The notes beneath the pieces were generated by a model. That model saw only the letters and a program-made list of their open reading frames with translations. It did not search any database and was not told the DNA's origin. From positions 21,970,239 to 22,034,238 of the forward strand of contig CM046330.1 in NCBI GenBank assembly GCA_025403435.1: 64,000 nt of DNA, given 5' to 3'. Positions within the stretch are counted from its first letter, which is position 1. Each line of letters starts with the position of its first letter. The stretch is from Artocarpus heterophyllus. Its lineage: Eukaryota > Streptophyta > Magnoliopsida > Rosales > Moraceae. Both the position numbers and the translations under genes were made by a program. Of this stretch, positions 24,023 to 36,010 are shown piece by piece.

Positions 24023-24944
24023 AAGAAAAGTAAAGTATTAGGAATGAGAATTATTCATTCATTTTTAATGCTTATTTTTTTATTTGATAATGTAATGAGA
24101 AATAATTTCATTCATTTTCTAGTATTTACTAACTTAGAAATGATAATTTTATCAATATAATTATTAAAGTACCCTTTTTACATAACTAATAACGTGTTCC
24201 GATCTATCAGTTATAACCATGAACAATATAAAGCTCTCAACAGCAATAATATACAACAAAAAATTGCTATAGTGTGAGCTCTCATATGCTAAAATTCTTG
24301 AACTTAAAATATATGTTCCAACTAATTCTCCAAATAGAAGCTAAATAACTATTAAATAATAACATTTGTATCTACATCAATTTAACATTTATTCCTTTTA
24401 ATAAGGAATCAATATGAAGGAGGATGTGAAGAATATTTTTCCCCATTCCTAATATTATTTTTGGAACTAAAAATAAACACATTATTAAAAAGAAATAAAA
24501 TCACTCTTTATTTTTCTTCCCCTTTGAAGTTAACACACGCCATGTAATGCCTGAGAAATTTTTAAGTTCATTATATGTATAATATTTAAGAATTATATTC
24601 GACAATATATGTGTCACAAGGATTATTGTTTAAATACAATTTTTATGGCAAATATGGGATTTTTAAGATTAATAATAATACCATAATCTCAAGTAAAGAA
24701 TGAATGATATGAAGATAAAAAGTGAATGATAAGCACGGAAGAATAAATTAGAAAGCTTAATTGCCGCGGAATGCATTACGAAAAATTTTAAAATGAAAAC
24801 ATAGTTTAAGAAAATTACTGTATGAAAAATATGAAAAATTATATAGTATTAGAATAATGCAGTACAAACATTATATTGTATAAAGTAATGTAGTATAAAA
24901 ATTAAATTGTGTAAAGTTAGCAGTATAAGAATTATACTGAGTGG
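24023..24944. other. Intergenic AT-rich sequence
   Basis: No gene recognised. About 24185-24340 resembles the interior of the MITE at 20026 (tataaagctctca and related words) but without clear terminal inverted repeats. Short iterations of a (g/a)taa(a/t)gta(g/a)(c/t)agtata-like word lie at about 24840-24935. Confidence 0.35.
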
Positions 24945-25643
24945 AGGATGTGGAGAAGTCTAGAAGGTTGTGGAACCTCAAAAAACGTATAGAAAAATAT
25001 AATGGGACTATAGAAAAATATAGTGTGGTGCAAATTTCTATAGTTTAAGAAGAAAGTGGGACCCAACACTTGGAAAGTGGAAAATTGTCCACCTTATCTT
25101 TGACGTAGGACTGGTTTTAGCATGTGTTGGAGACAAATTTTTTAATTGCAAATTAACCCTAAACTAAGCAATTGTACAACTAAGAGCTTAAGCGAGAAGC
25201 TTAAGCAAAAGTCTCCATCATTTTTGCATGTGCATCTATTTTCTCTACCCTAAAAACCGACCACCTCACTCTTCCTCTCTCAAATATTTTGCTCAAGTAC
25301 GACCACTAATCAATGTTTCAAGCAAATTCCAGAGTTCTAGATCAAGTCTAAGCAACTATGGAGGTAAACTATCCAAACTTTTTTTGGCAACTTACAAGAA
25401 TGCACCCTTCCAAGAGCATCTTTTTAAGATTGCCCTAATCAAAGGCTTTTTTCAAGACTATTCCTTTAGATAAAAATATGATTTATTAAACATCCAAATT
25501 ATCCTCCTTTCTCCCTCCCTCATGTGGACTGGAACCTACCAAATTCCAGCTTGAAACTTGTCGGAACCCTTTTCTTATTATTGGCGTAGGGTGCCAAATT
25601 AAAACTTGGTGATGGATTTCAAAACCGCTTCCGGTCGCCAGAG
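24945..25643 (+). repeat. Possible old LTR fragment or solo LTR (gypsy-like)
   Basis: The tract starts near tgtggagaagtctagaagg, holds a promoter-like pyrimidine-rich stretch with a ctctaccctaaa block and ends where element C homology begins (gttcttttaatgg). The overall look resembles plant gypsy LTRs, but no second copy, terminal repeat or TSD is visible here, so this is only a suggestion. Confidence 0.25.
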
Positions 25644-28284
25644 TGTTCTTTTAATGGTAATTATGTTAATATTTCTAGAAATGGTTTTGATATTTGTTCT
25701 GCACATCTGGAAAATGGGCTTTATACTTTAAGGCCCAATGAAAAATCACTGCTCAATATTGAAATGTTCAAAGTTGAACAACCAAAACCCAAGAAGCAAA
25801 AGGTTACTTTTGATGATGAAACATACCTATGGCACCTTAGATTAGGTCATGTTAACCTTGATAGGATTAACAGACTAGTAAAGGATAGTCCTTTAAGAGA
25901 ACTAAAAGTTAGTTCTCTACCAGTTTGTGAATATTGTCTTGAGCGTAAAATGACTAAAAGGCCTTTCTCTACAAAAGGCGTAAAGGCTAAGGAAGTACTT
26001 GAGCTAATATATTCAGACGTCTACGGTCCATTGAATGTACAAGCATGTGGTGGTTACGAATATTTCATCACATTTATTGACGATTATTTGAGGTACGAAT
26101 ACAAGTACCTAATGCAAAGAAATCTAAAACTTTTGGAAAGTTCAAAGAATTCCAAGCAGAAGCTGAAAAGCAATTTGGAAAGATGATGAAGACTCTTTGA
26201 TCTGATCAAGGAGGGGAATACCTTGATACTGAGTTCAAGGACTATTTGATAGAACATGGTATTCTATCACAACTCACCGCACCTAAAACACCACAACAGA
26301 ATGGTGTTACAGAGAGAAGAAATCAAATGTTGCTTGATATGGTGAGATCCATACTTAGCTACTCATCATTACCCACTTCATTTTGGGGATATGCACTATA
26401 AACTACAATATATCTTCTAAACATGGCTCTATCTAAGTCTATTCCAAAAACACCTTTAGAGTTATGGAATGGTTGCAAACCTAGTATGCGACATATCCGT
26501 ATATGGGAGTGTCTAGCACATCTGCTGAAAGGAAAGACTGGGAAGCTGGAACCACGTTCTGAAGTATACTTGTTTGTAGGATCCCCAAAGGGGATGAGGG
26601 GAGGTTTGTTTTATAGTCCACAAGAAAAGAAGCTATTTGTGTCAACAAATGCCACTTTTCTCAAGAATGATTATATGACAAACTATAAACCTCGTAGCAA
26701 AGTTGTATTTGAAGAGTTACTTTCTAATCAGATCATACTGCAATCGACAACCATTGTCAAAGGACAAGACGAAGAGACCATATCTCTAGATCAGGATGTC
26801 ATACCACCTCGACATAGTGGGAGGGTTGTGAGACCACCTACTCGCTACAAGGAAATTAGAGAAGCATATGTTGCTATCTCTGATAATCGTGAGGATGATC
26901 CATTGACATATCGTCATGCAATGGAAGATTCTGAGAAGGAGAAATGGCTAGAGGCTATGAACCTTGAAATGGAGTCCATGTACTCCAATTTAGTCAAGGA
27001 ACTTATAGACCTACCTGAAGGGCTAAAACCCATAGGGTGCAAGTGTATCTACAAGGAGAAAAGAGTAATGGATGGGAAAGTTGAGACTTTCAAAGCTAGG
27101 CTTGTGGCAAAGGGTTATACTCAAAAGGAGGGAGTTGATTATGAAGAAACTTTCTCGTCCATAGCTATGCTTATATCCATTTGGATTCTTTTGTCCATTG
27201 CTACATGTCTTGATTACGAGACATGAAAAATGGATGTCAAGATTGCCTTTTCGAATGGCTATCTTGAGGAAAAAATTTATATGGTGCAGCAAAAGGGTTT
27301 GTAGTCAAAGGTCAAGAGCAAAAAGTTTGCAAGTTGCAGAGATCCATCTATGGACTCAAACAAGCTTCAAGATCTTGGAACTTGAGATTTAATGAGGTAA
27401 TCAAGTCTTATGGTTTCTATCAAAATATTGATGAACCTTGTGCATATAAGTACATCAAAGATAAGAATGTGGTTTTTTTAGTTCTTTATGTAGATGATAT
27501 CCTACCATTAGGAATGATGTAGGGATATTATCTAATGTAAAGAAATGGCATGCCAATAAATTCCAAATGAAAGATTTGAGAGAGGCAAGTTATGTTCTTG
27601 GAATCCAACTCATAAGAGATAGCAAGAATAAACTGTTGGCACTATCTTAGGCGTTGTACATCAATAAGGTGCTTATCAAATTTTCAATGGAAAACTCTAA
27701 TAAAGGTAATTTACCTACACGTCATGGAGTTTATCTTTCAAAAGAGTAGTGTCCTAAGACACCTCAAGTGGAAGAAAACATGAGACATGTACCTTATGCA
27801 TCCACAGTGGGAAGTCTAATGTATGCTATATTGTGTGCAAGACCTGACATTTGCTATGTGGTTGGTATAGTCAGTTGATATCAATACAACCCAAGATTAG
27901 ATCATTAGGTGGTGGTTAAATACATTCTCAAGTATCTTAGGAGAACGAGAAACTATATGCTAGTAAATTCTGATGAGAATTTGATTCTCACTAAATATAT
28001 TGATTCTGATTTTCAATCAGACAAAGACACAAGTAAATCTACGTCTAGATTAGTGTTTACTTTCGGTACTAGAGCGATAGCTTGGAGAAGCATTAAACAA
28101 TCATGTATCGCTGATTCGACTATGTCATTTGACTAGAGGGATAGTACATCGAGGCAATGTGGAAGTTGTGAAGATAGCGTCAGATAACAACCTTGCCGAC
28201 CCATTCACCAAAATGTTACTTGCAAAGAGACTTGAGGGACACTTGGAAGGCTTAGGTTTTAGAGATATGTCTCACCTTCTTTAG
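25644..28284 (+). pseudogene. Element C pol remnant: integrase, reverse transcriptase, RNase H
   Basis: The integrase zinc region (about 25830-25950) keeps HLRLGH and CEYC. It is followed by YSDVYGPLNV, FITFIDDY and, after a TGA at 26198-26200, SDQGGEYLDTEF and QQNGVTERRN. The next frame (26423-27226) covers the integrase C-terminus (LFVGSPKGMRGG) and the start of RT (LIDLPEGLKPIGCKCIYKEKR, FKARLVAKGYTQKEGVDYEETF). YVDD is intact at 27487-27498. RNase H is partly lost: after SCIADSTM the frame jumps past the MEAEYVA to CDN part, and resumes at GNVEVVKI..DNLADPF. The stop is at 28282-28284. Several stops and frameshifts make it inactive. Confidence 0.85.
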
Positions 28285-28285
28285 G

Positions 28286-28298
28286 GCAAGTGAGAGAT
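28286..28298 (+). other. Polypurine tract of element C
   Basis: gcaagtgagagat directly before the 3' LTR; it differs from the family tract (aagtgggagat) by one G-to-A change. Confidence 0.6.
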
Positions 28299-29673
28299 TA
28301 TTGAGTTTAGTGCCTATAAGCTGTAACATTATACATATTGTTAATAAATAAATAAAGTGACATTTATAATTATTATGGTAGCTTATATGTATTATGAATA
28401 CTTTTATAAACATCAAGAAAATTCCATGATTATTTATGTGACTATAAATTTAGCATATAAGTGTTTTATGTTTAAGGATAAAATTTATAGATAATAATCT
28501 AAATAATCCATAATAATTAAATAAAGTTTGGTATCTTTAATTAAATCTTACAAGTACAGTCCAATCTCATTCAGAATGAAATAGTTTTATCTGGGCTATT
28601 AATGTAGAGACATTAGATTAGAGGTACTGTATATAATGAGATTATATAGGATTGGATCTGATAAATTATGAATATCTTATAATCGTTCGTTACAAACAGA
28701 GTATTCAAATGTATCACTATGATGATCATATATTTGATAGTCTTAATCCCGAGTATTTATTAGACTCCTATTTATGACATTATATTTTTTAACTTGCATG
28801 GTAAGACTTGTTTAAACACAAATAATAACTTACCATCTTGGAAACATAATATAATAAATGGCTAGGAAAAATATTATACAGATATGGAATTCATTCCTTT
28901 CTTGTGGAAGTTAGAAAAATGCTCTCTTGAGTGATAATTGGAGGTTTAAATAATAGAGCGCTCGTTTATAATAAGATTATGAATTAACTGTTCATTAGAG
29001 AATTGTTGAAACTCAAGAATAAAGATGTAATAAGAGAGGTAAACAAAAATTAAACCTAGCTCTTATTATGAAGTATTTATGGAGGACTGACCTATATGTA
29101 ATGATTATATCAATGGACTGCTCGTTAATTTTCTTTGAGTAATTCTCACTATAATCTCAACAGTTTAGTTTTAGGTTTTTAGTGGAGTAACACTAAAACT
29201 AATAAATTTGGCATATTAATTAAAGATATTGATTAATTTTCAAATTTATTGGAGCTTGGGTATAGGTGCATAGGTCCCCAATGCCACCTTTATAACACTA
29301 TATTGGATTTAATGCTTATAATGAATTATACATATTTAATTTGAAATTATTGAATTTTGAATTAATTATTTCACACTTGAGTTATTAATGTGACATAGAA
29401 AAATATTCTCTATGATATAGAATGAAACGTGATGAATATTGCACATTTAACTAAACATTAGTTAATTAATTAATTGATATGTTTTTTAAATTTATTAATT
29501 GATAATATTTGAATAACATGATTATTTAAATATAATTTTAATTTAAAATCTATGCTCAAATAAATGTGATTTATTTTTGAATTTTAATATATATATAATT
29601 TTATTATATATTAATATATGTATATATATTACGTAAACAAATTCGTTTACATTTTTCTTAAAACATATAAACT

Positions 29674-29711
<38 letters not shown>

Positions 29712-29870
29712 CATGTGATTCGGTTTTTTGAATAAAAATTTAAAACAATAAAAAAAAATAAAAAAAGGGATATGGATCATGTAGAGTATATCCCTTCTTC
29801 ATATATCAAATATGGTTGTTATTTCAGATTTAAAATAAATTAAAATTAATTACAAAATAACTAATTGCGC
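28299..29870 (+). repeat. 3' LTR of element C (end approximate)
   Basis: Reverse-orientation match to the LTRs of element B. It begins tattgagtttagtgcc, so the terminal TG has become TA. Beyond about 29815 it still aligns with sequence next to B's right LTR (atggttgtt..ttaaa..aattaatta), which is why B's LTR is judged longer than the shared 1.5 kb. It contains an AT run followed by an AG microsatellite (29675-29709). Confidence 0.7.
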
Positions 29871-30744
29871 AGACTAAAAAAGGCAGAGATAATAGTTACC
29901 TCAATCAACTTTTTTCACGTAACTTTTACAAAATACTTAGAGAGAAAAACTGAGAGTTCTTCTTTTTTTTTTTAAAAAAAAAAAGTCTGCTATCTCATAT
30001 GTTGAGTATATAGCAGATCTAAAACAATGTAAGGTTAATTCCTTCTTGTAGTTTAATGCCTACTTGTCTTTCTATTAGCATAAAGGCCTGGTTTGAAAGA
30101 TCATGGTGTCAAAGAGGAAAGCTAGGATTAACTAATGGTCTTCAAAAGGTGTGTAAAAATTTTCAAAGCTTTCTATTATTAATTAAAATTATATAGCTAT
30201 TCTCTATGAACAAAGTTTTCAAAAAATTTTTGTTTGTCAATGATCCGTTTCTACCATTGCCTTTCATATTTAATTCCAATAGTTTTTTTATGCAATTAAT
30301 TTACATCTGTTAGCTATTGGACTGTATATTGCTACAATTTTTTGAATTTAGACTACGTTTTGTCACAATTGAAAATTCAATATCGAAGTTACCAGTCTAA
30401 ATAACCTTTGATTTAATTAAGGAATTTTCATAAATACCATCTTTTAAAATTTATTTTTTTATAAATGTCACACATGTATATCAATGGCACAACTTAACAT
30501 GTAATATAAATAATAATGTGATATAAAGTAAACAATTTTTAAAAGTGTGGCATAACATGTAATTTTCTCATTTAATTATGGCCAAACTTGTTAAAGAAGT
30601 GCTTTTAGCTGATTCAAAAGCATTACCAAACTAACCCTAAGAAGTACTTTAGAAGCATTAATCCAAACATGCTTCTAGTCAGTATGAGAATTTTAATTTT
30701 TAGAAAGATTAATTTTAATTCGCTCCCATTTCTTTCTTGTTCAG
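29871..30744. other. Sequence between element C and the SDR exon, nothing recognised
   Basis: AT-rich. It should be intron of the dehydrogenase gene if that locus is genuine, since 30742-30744 is a CAG acceptor after a pyrimidine-rich tract. No upstream SDR exon carrying the Rossmann GxxxGxG motif was found in it. Confidence 0.35.
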
Positions 30745-31128
30745 TACATACCCAAGGAATGGGCTAAAGAAATGTTGAGCGATGTTGAAAACCTAATAGA
30801 AGAGAGAATTGATGAGGCACTAACTGAGTTTCTAAAGGATTTGGAAGAAGGTATGTTGAAAACAAAAGGATGGCCAACACATCTCTCAGCTTACATACTT
30901 TCAAAAGCAACCTTGAATGCCTACACAAGGGTGTTGGCCAAGAAATACCAAAGTCTGTGCATCAATAGTGTGTGTCCTGGCTATGTCAAAATTGATATAA
31001 CTTGCAACACTGGTTGGTTGACTGCTGTTGAAGAAGCTCAAAATGTTGTGAGGTTGGCACTACTACTTGGTAGGAAGCTTGATTATGGCCTTTTCATTGT
31101 TTGGCAACTAGTCATGTCATCTTTCTAA
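30745..31128 (+). CDS. Short-chain dehydrogenase/reductase, last exon (neomenthol dehydrogenase/salutaridine reductase-like)
   Basis: The exon opens after a splice acceptor (ttgttcag at 30737-30744) in phase 0 with YIPKEWAKEMLSDVENL and runs to a stop at 31126-31128. It contains the SDR catalytic Y-x3-K as SAYILSK (about 30890-30910), then the conserved NAYTRVLAKKY, NSVCPGYVKIDI and a degraded VRLAL..GLF tail. These are hallmarks of the plant SDR110C-like group that includes (+)-neomenthol dehydrogenase and salutaridine reductase. These NADPH-dependent cytosolic enzymes reduce small ketones; the substrate here cannot be told. The cofactor-binding N-terminus is not in the 6 kb upstream, so this is probably an orphan exon of a pseudogene. 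Confidence 0.75.
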   Translation, partial: YIPKEWAKEMLSDVENLIEERIDEALTEFLKDLEEGMLKTKGWPTHLSAYILSKATLNAYTRVLAKKYQSLCINSVCPGYVKIDITCNTGWLTAVEEAQNVVRLALLLGRKLDYGLFIVWQLVMSSF

Positions 31129-31830
31129 TTGACATTTTTAGATTTATTGCTCTAATGCTACTGCTGCTAGTCCAATGGGAATTTTCATAACTATTGTCTT
31201 TTGTAATACATCACTTTTATAAATTCCACTTATATTTAAAACTTATAATTATCCACTAAAACCAAATTATAAAGGAGAAAGAGGAAAAGAGAATTGAGAG
31301 AGTACTATGGTTTGTCTATTTAAATTAATTGGAAACAAAAAAAATTTAAACAACTCACACTTGATATTTTAAAAAAGGTAATATGAGTGATAATGTGGCA
31401 TGAATTTTTTTTTTTAAAAAGTATAACATAACATGTTATTTGTTCCACAAATTTATTTGAAATTACTAATAGGTGAGACCTATTTTTAGGAAATGAAAAA
31501 GTTGATGATGAGACTTAACCACCATGATCGTTCGCCACTTATATTTCCATATGTATTTTTTGATTGAAAATTAAGGGACAAATATTTTTTTCTACTGATC
31601 AGTTCAATGATGAGAGCTAGAAATGACATAATTTCTTATCTAAAATGTGATCTCTTCTTCTAGTATAAAAAGAAAAATCATTTATTTGCATTGCCATATT
31701 GATTTTATTTTATTTTATTTTTGAAAATGAATGTACATTTGTTAATTGGTGTTGGGGTGTATGTGTGTGCAGAAACCAATGTGTTTTAGGCTATTGATCT
31801 CTCTCTCCACCATGTAATACAACAATTTCA
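31129..31830. other. Downstream of the SDR exon, nothing recognised
   Basis: AT-rich sequence without recognisable coding or repeat features. It would include the 3' UTR of the SDR gene. Confidence 0.35.
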
Positions 31831-32115
31831 TATTAGGATAGATACCCTTAAAGCATGTAATGATTTTATAAAGAACATATTTATAAATAAATAAAATAAA
31901 TTTTTTATCATATTTCTATGCATGCAATTTGAATACTTTTTGAATATTATTAAAAATTTATAATTATCTATTTGACTTTAAACATTAATATAAGTGTTAT
32001 GTACAGAAGGATAATATTTAAGGATAATAATTAAATAGTTAGTAACATATAATTAATGATTCAATTAATAATTCAATTAATATATGAAATCTTTAATTGA
32101 GTGTTACTGGTGTAG
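31831..32115 (+). repeat. Beginning of a third type of copia LTR, cut by element E
   Basis: Starts near tattaggatagatacccttaaagc and has the layout of the first 280 bp of family-1 LTRs (tttataaataaataaa, then aagtgttatgtacag-aggataat, then gaaatctttaattga). It ends where the LTR of element E begins, so E probably inserted into it. No pol sequence precedes it, so it would be a 5' or solo LTR. Confidence 0.45.
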
Positions 32116-32508
32116 TATTGGAAAAATATTACGTAGCGGAATTAATTTTTTTTTTATATCAGAGTATTTTTTAAAACACAAGTTTGACATGCTATATGCA
32201 TAAATTAACCAGATCTTACTAACCTTTTGTGTGCCGAAAAGCTCCTACAATCGATGAAGAGAGGTAACGTTCTAGAAGGACCTCAACCAACTGACCTTCT
32301 TTGCTATTCTCTATCCATGATAGGAGTGAGTGTGGGCTCACGTCGTTCAGCTTTTCCACCAGGTGATTCTCCTTCCAACCAATTGAGAGAACCCAAAGCT
32401 AGTGTTCGTGATTTGTGAACAAGAGCTCTCAGGGAGTTTCAAAATCGCACCAATAGAGTTTCACCCTTAATCTCTCAATTGATCTAAATAATAATGAGAC
32501 TCACTCCC

Positions 32509-32516
32509 TTTTTATA
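32509..32516 (-). promoter_or_regulatory. TATA box in the LTR of element E
   Basis: The minus strand reads TATAAAAA within CCTCTATAAAAAGGGAGTG. The same context and position carry TATATAAA in H, TATAAATA in G and TATAAATA in F, so this is the likely LTR promoter. Confidence 0.6.
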
Positions 32517-32648
32517 GAGGTTGGGCCTAGAAGTCGGTCCTTATTAGATAGGGTCACAAAAAATTGAATCAGAATCAATATATGATAAAATTCATATGGA
32601 AATGCATGATCTTTTTATCACTCAGTTGGTAGTCTAAACTGGAAGATC

Positions 32649-32703
32649 GGCCTACCGAACCTCCTCAATCAGTAGGCCAAACTTAAAGATTGGCCTACCG
32701 AAC
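32649..32703. repeat. Phased triplet of GC units in the LTR of element E
   Basis: Three units ending ccgaac, ccaaac and ccgaac start at 32655, 32677 and 32698, spacings of 22 and 21 bp. They match in spacing the triplet in H (57185, 57207, 57228), although the first halves of the units differ (gcctac for gcaggc). They lie 130-190 bp upstream of the TATA box. Confidence 0.7.
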
Positions 32704-33589
32704 CTCCGATAAAAGATCCCTTTGAATCTTTGTTTCCCACCCGAGATTCTTGGGATAGAGCTTCAGTTTGAATTCAAATAACTCAATAGAGAAATTATCT
32801 GATTAAAACAGTCATATCTAGATAATCTCTAGGAAAATAAATATTCCTGATAATTCAACAAGTATATCTTGAATTAATTTAAAATTAATCCAACCGATAA
32901 ACAAATATGAATTATCTGATCCCAATGATTCAACAAGTTTACCTTGAATTACTTTTATCACAAAATTAATTCAACCGATAAACAAACATGAATTATCTGA
33001 TTTTATCAAATTTTAGCCAATCTGATAAATTTAACATAAGTCACCAATTATTGAAAAAGTACACCATATCGTTACAGGATTTTTATGAGCTAGCAAAAGG
33101 GACCAAATAAACCTATATAGTTCAAGCTCCTAATAATTATGAAACCCAATAACCCAGATATACATTTCATAATTATCAACTCCAACACTACTCCACTAAA
33201 AGCTTGGAGTGCACTCTCAAACTGTATAGAATTACGAAGCCTGTGTAGCTAAGTCTTCATGATATATTGTAATGTATCGTATCTTCATAAGATTATCTAT
33301 AATCGGCTTAAGCACAAGTTCTGTCTTACCTTTTCGATTATTTTTATCTTACGTTCCATCATCTCACCATTGGAAAACTTACCATCCAAATACGGTATAC
33401 CATTCGGTTACACCTATGTATCCAAATGGTTGAGCGTTTCAGTTTTTCAATTACAAGACAATGCATATAAGAGGATATCCTTACTCCTAAAGAGGAGCTA
33501 TGGATTCCATATCTATGAATAACAGGTCTACACTATCAAGAGTCATGTCTCCAACATACTAGGATGTATACCACAATCTCCCACTTGCA

Positions 33590-36010
33590 TTAAGTAAGTA
33601 AATATGATAAATCATGCATCCCTATAGCTCCCACATGCCTCCCAAAAACCTTCGCAGTTAGTGTCTTCGCGAATGGATCTGCTAAATTGTGCTCACATGT
33701 GATTTTGCATATAGCAACATGCCTGCCCTTAACGAAGTCCTTTATCACATGATATTTTCGTTGAATAAGCTTACTCTTCTTATGAAATCTTGGTTCCTTA
33801 GCATTAGCTATCATTGTAGTGTTATTACAATATAGCAATACTGCCTTATTCATGCCAAGAACTACCTCAAGACCTCCAAGGAACTTGTGGAGCCACACCG
33901 CTTCTTTCGAATCATCACTAACTACCACATACTCAGCTTCCATTATTGAATCTGAAGTGCAATCTTGCTTAACACTTCTTCAAACAATGGCATCGCTGCC
34001 TAGAGTAAACACAAAACCAGAAGTCGATTTCCTCAAATTCGGACAGGATTGAAAATCCAAATCAGTATATCCTAGAGGCGTTAAATCCTTACCCAAATGT
34101 ACAAGCATATATCCTCGAGTCCTTCTTAGGCACTTGAAAATATGCTTGATCGTAACCCATGGTTTGATCTTGGATTCGACTAAAATTGACTTACTATCTA
34201 GACCGTATAACTAATATCCGGTCATGTGCAAAACATCGCATACATGAGACTATCCACTACCGAAGCATAAGGCACCTTCTTCATGTATTCTCTTTCTTCA
34301 TTAGACTTAGGCGAGTCTTTTTTAGAAAGAGTAATTCTAGACCTAGATGGCTACACACCTTTCTTAGAATCCTGCATTGCAAACATTTTAAGAATTTTAT
34401 CTATGTAGCTTGCTTAGGGTAATGCGATCATTCTGTTCTTCCTATCTTGAAAGATCTGGATACCTAGAATATAATTACCTTCACCCAAGTCTTTCATGTC
34501 AAACTGCTTGGTCAACCATAATTTGACCGATGACAACACTCCAACATTGCCAATTAGTAGAATGTCATCTACAGAAAGCAGTAAAAAAACTACCTTCTCA
34601 TTCTTAATGTGTTTGTAAACACATGGTTCATCTATATTTTGTTCGAACACCCATAAGTCTTAATCACCTAATCAAATCTCATGCTCCAAGAATTGGAAAC
34701 CTGCTTAAGTCCATAAATTGACTTTAGCAGCTTACAAACCTTACCCTCCTAACCCTTAGCCTTGAACCCGTTTGGTTGTACAATATATATGGACTCATCA
34801 AGATAGCCATTCAAAAAGGCCGTTTTGACATTTATCTGCAAAATCTCGTAGTCGAGAGCAATAGCTATGGATAAGAGAATGCAGATGGACTTAAGCAAGG
34901 CTACAGGTGAAAAGGTTTCTACATAATCATTCCTTCCTTTTGCATGTATCCCTTAGCTACTAGTTAGCCTTATACATTTTGACTTTTCCAATTTGCTTCT
35001 CTTTTTCTCTTATAGATCCATTTACACCCTATGGGATTTTACCCCTTTAGGAAGATCCATAAGTTCTCAGACCTAATTGGTCTCCACATACTTTATCTTA
35101 CTATTATGGCTTCTATCTAGAGTTTTGAATCAACATTCTCCATAGTCTCTTTGTAAGTGTAAGGATCCCTATTATGTTCATTTGGTTTAGCCAAAAAGGC
35201 CTCACCATTGAACATATACCTCTTGGGTTGACGTCTGATCCTCCCACTATGCCAAAGCCGCTTTGGTTGTTGTTCAGTTGGTTTTTCTACATTGATTGGA
35301 TTGGTTTCTACTAGAACCTCCGAAGTGATCGAATCACTCGTCAACTCCTCGAGTACCACTTTACTTCGAGGCTTAAAGTTGTTCATGTAACTTTCCTTAA
35401 GAAAAGTTGCATTTGTAGAAACCACGAATTTATTTTCCTTTGGGTTATAGAAATAACCCCCTTTAGTCCCTTTTGGATGTCATATAAATACACAAACTCC
35501 CGAGCATGCTTCCAACTTATTTGCTTCCTTATACAAGACATGAGCCAGACATCCCATATGCGAATATGGTATAAGGATGTCGTCTTCCCTGTCCACAACT
35601 TGTGAGGAGATTTAGGAGCCGATTTTGAAGGCACATTGTTCAAAAGATGACATACTATTTGTAGTGCATATCCCCAAAAGGATAAAGGCAATGATGAATA
35701 ACTCATCATGGACCTGACCATGTCCAACAAAGTCCTATTTCTTCTCTCAGCTATGCCATTCTATGACGGAGTGCTCGACACAGTCAAATGAGACAAAATC
35801 CCATTCTCTAATAAGTGTTCCAAGAACTCATTGGAGAGGTGTTCACCACCTCGATCAGATTGAAGTGCCTTAAGGGGTTTACCTAATTTCTTTTCTACTT
35901 CAGCTTGAAACTCCCTGAACTGTCAAAAGTTTCACTCTTTTAATGCATTAGGTAGACATACCCATACCTTAAGTAATCATCAATAAAAGTGACAAAGTAC
36001 TCATACCCTT
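33590..36010 (-). pseudogene. Element E pol remnant: integrase core, reverse transcriptase, RNase H
   Basis: Leftward from about 36010: in the integrase core the usual arginine before SDRGGEH has become glutamine (35860-35862), then comes [14 protein letters not shown] (about 35700-35760). The integrase C-terminus and hinge (35730-35117) have [13 protein letters not shown] and the YNPKENK-like block. RT is broken by many stops. The catalytic YVDD reads SVDD (near 34565-34580), so the polymerase site is lost. RNase H (33943-33590) retains MEAEYVV and the YCNN and NLADPFAKTL blocks, ending at the family stop TAA (33590-33592). Confidence 0.8.

Larger units (their letters stand above)
25644..29870 (+). 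mobile_element. Element C: 5'-truncated Ty1/copia copy (family 1), plus strand
   Basis: Homology to element B starts abruptly inside the region between protease and integrase and runs through pol, polypurine tract and 3' LTR. The 5' LTR, leader, gag and protease are absent. The LTR keeps the family-1 start, with TATTGAGTTTAGTGCC in place of TGTTGGGTTTAGTGCC. The right end is approximate. Its orientation is opposite to element B. Confidence 0.8.
32116..33575 (-). repeat. 3' LTR of element E with about 560 bp of U3 deleted
   Basis: Co-linear with H's LTR from its inner end (tattggaaaaat, for TGTTGGAAA) to gtataccac. It then jumps straight to the polypurine tract, missing the part that in H spans about 58108-58665. 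It includes a TATA box (32509-32516) and a triplet of ggcctaccgaac/gtaggccaaac units (32649-32703). Confidence 0.75.

Noticed and set aside
25228..25473. 81-residue frame beginning MCIYFLYPKNRPP
   Set aside because: No domain, no start context or splice signals; lies in a promoter-like or LTR-like tract.
30090..30160. Possible upstream SDR exon or primer-binding site (atggtgtcaaagagg)
   Set aside because: Translation does not match the SDR VNVSS..GKLK region in any frame, and the position does not follow an LTR with a credible end.
32227..32418. 63-residue frame in the LTR of E
   Set aside because: It lies in the transcribed end of a non-coding LTR; equivalent frames in F, G and H are not preserved.
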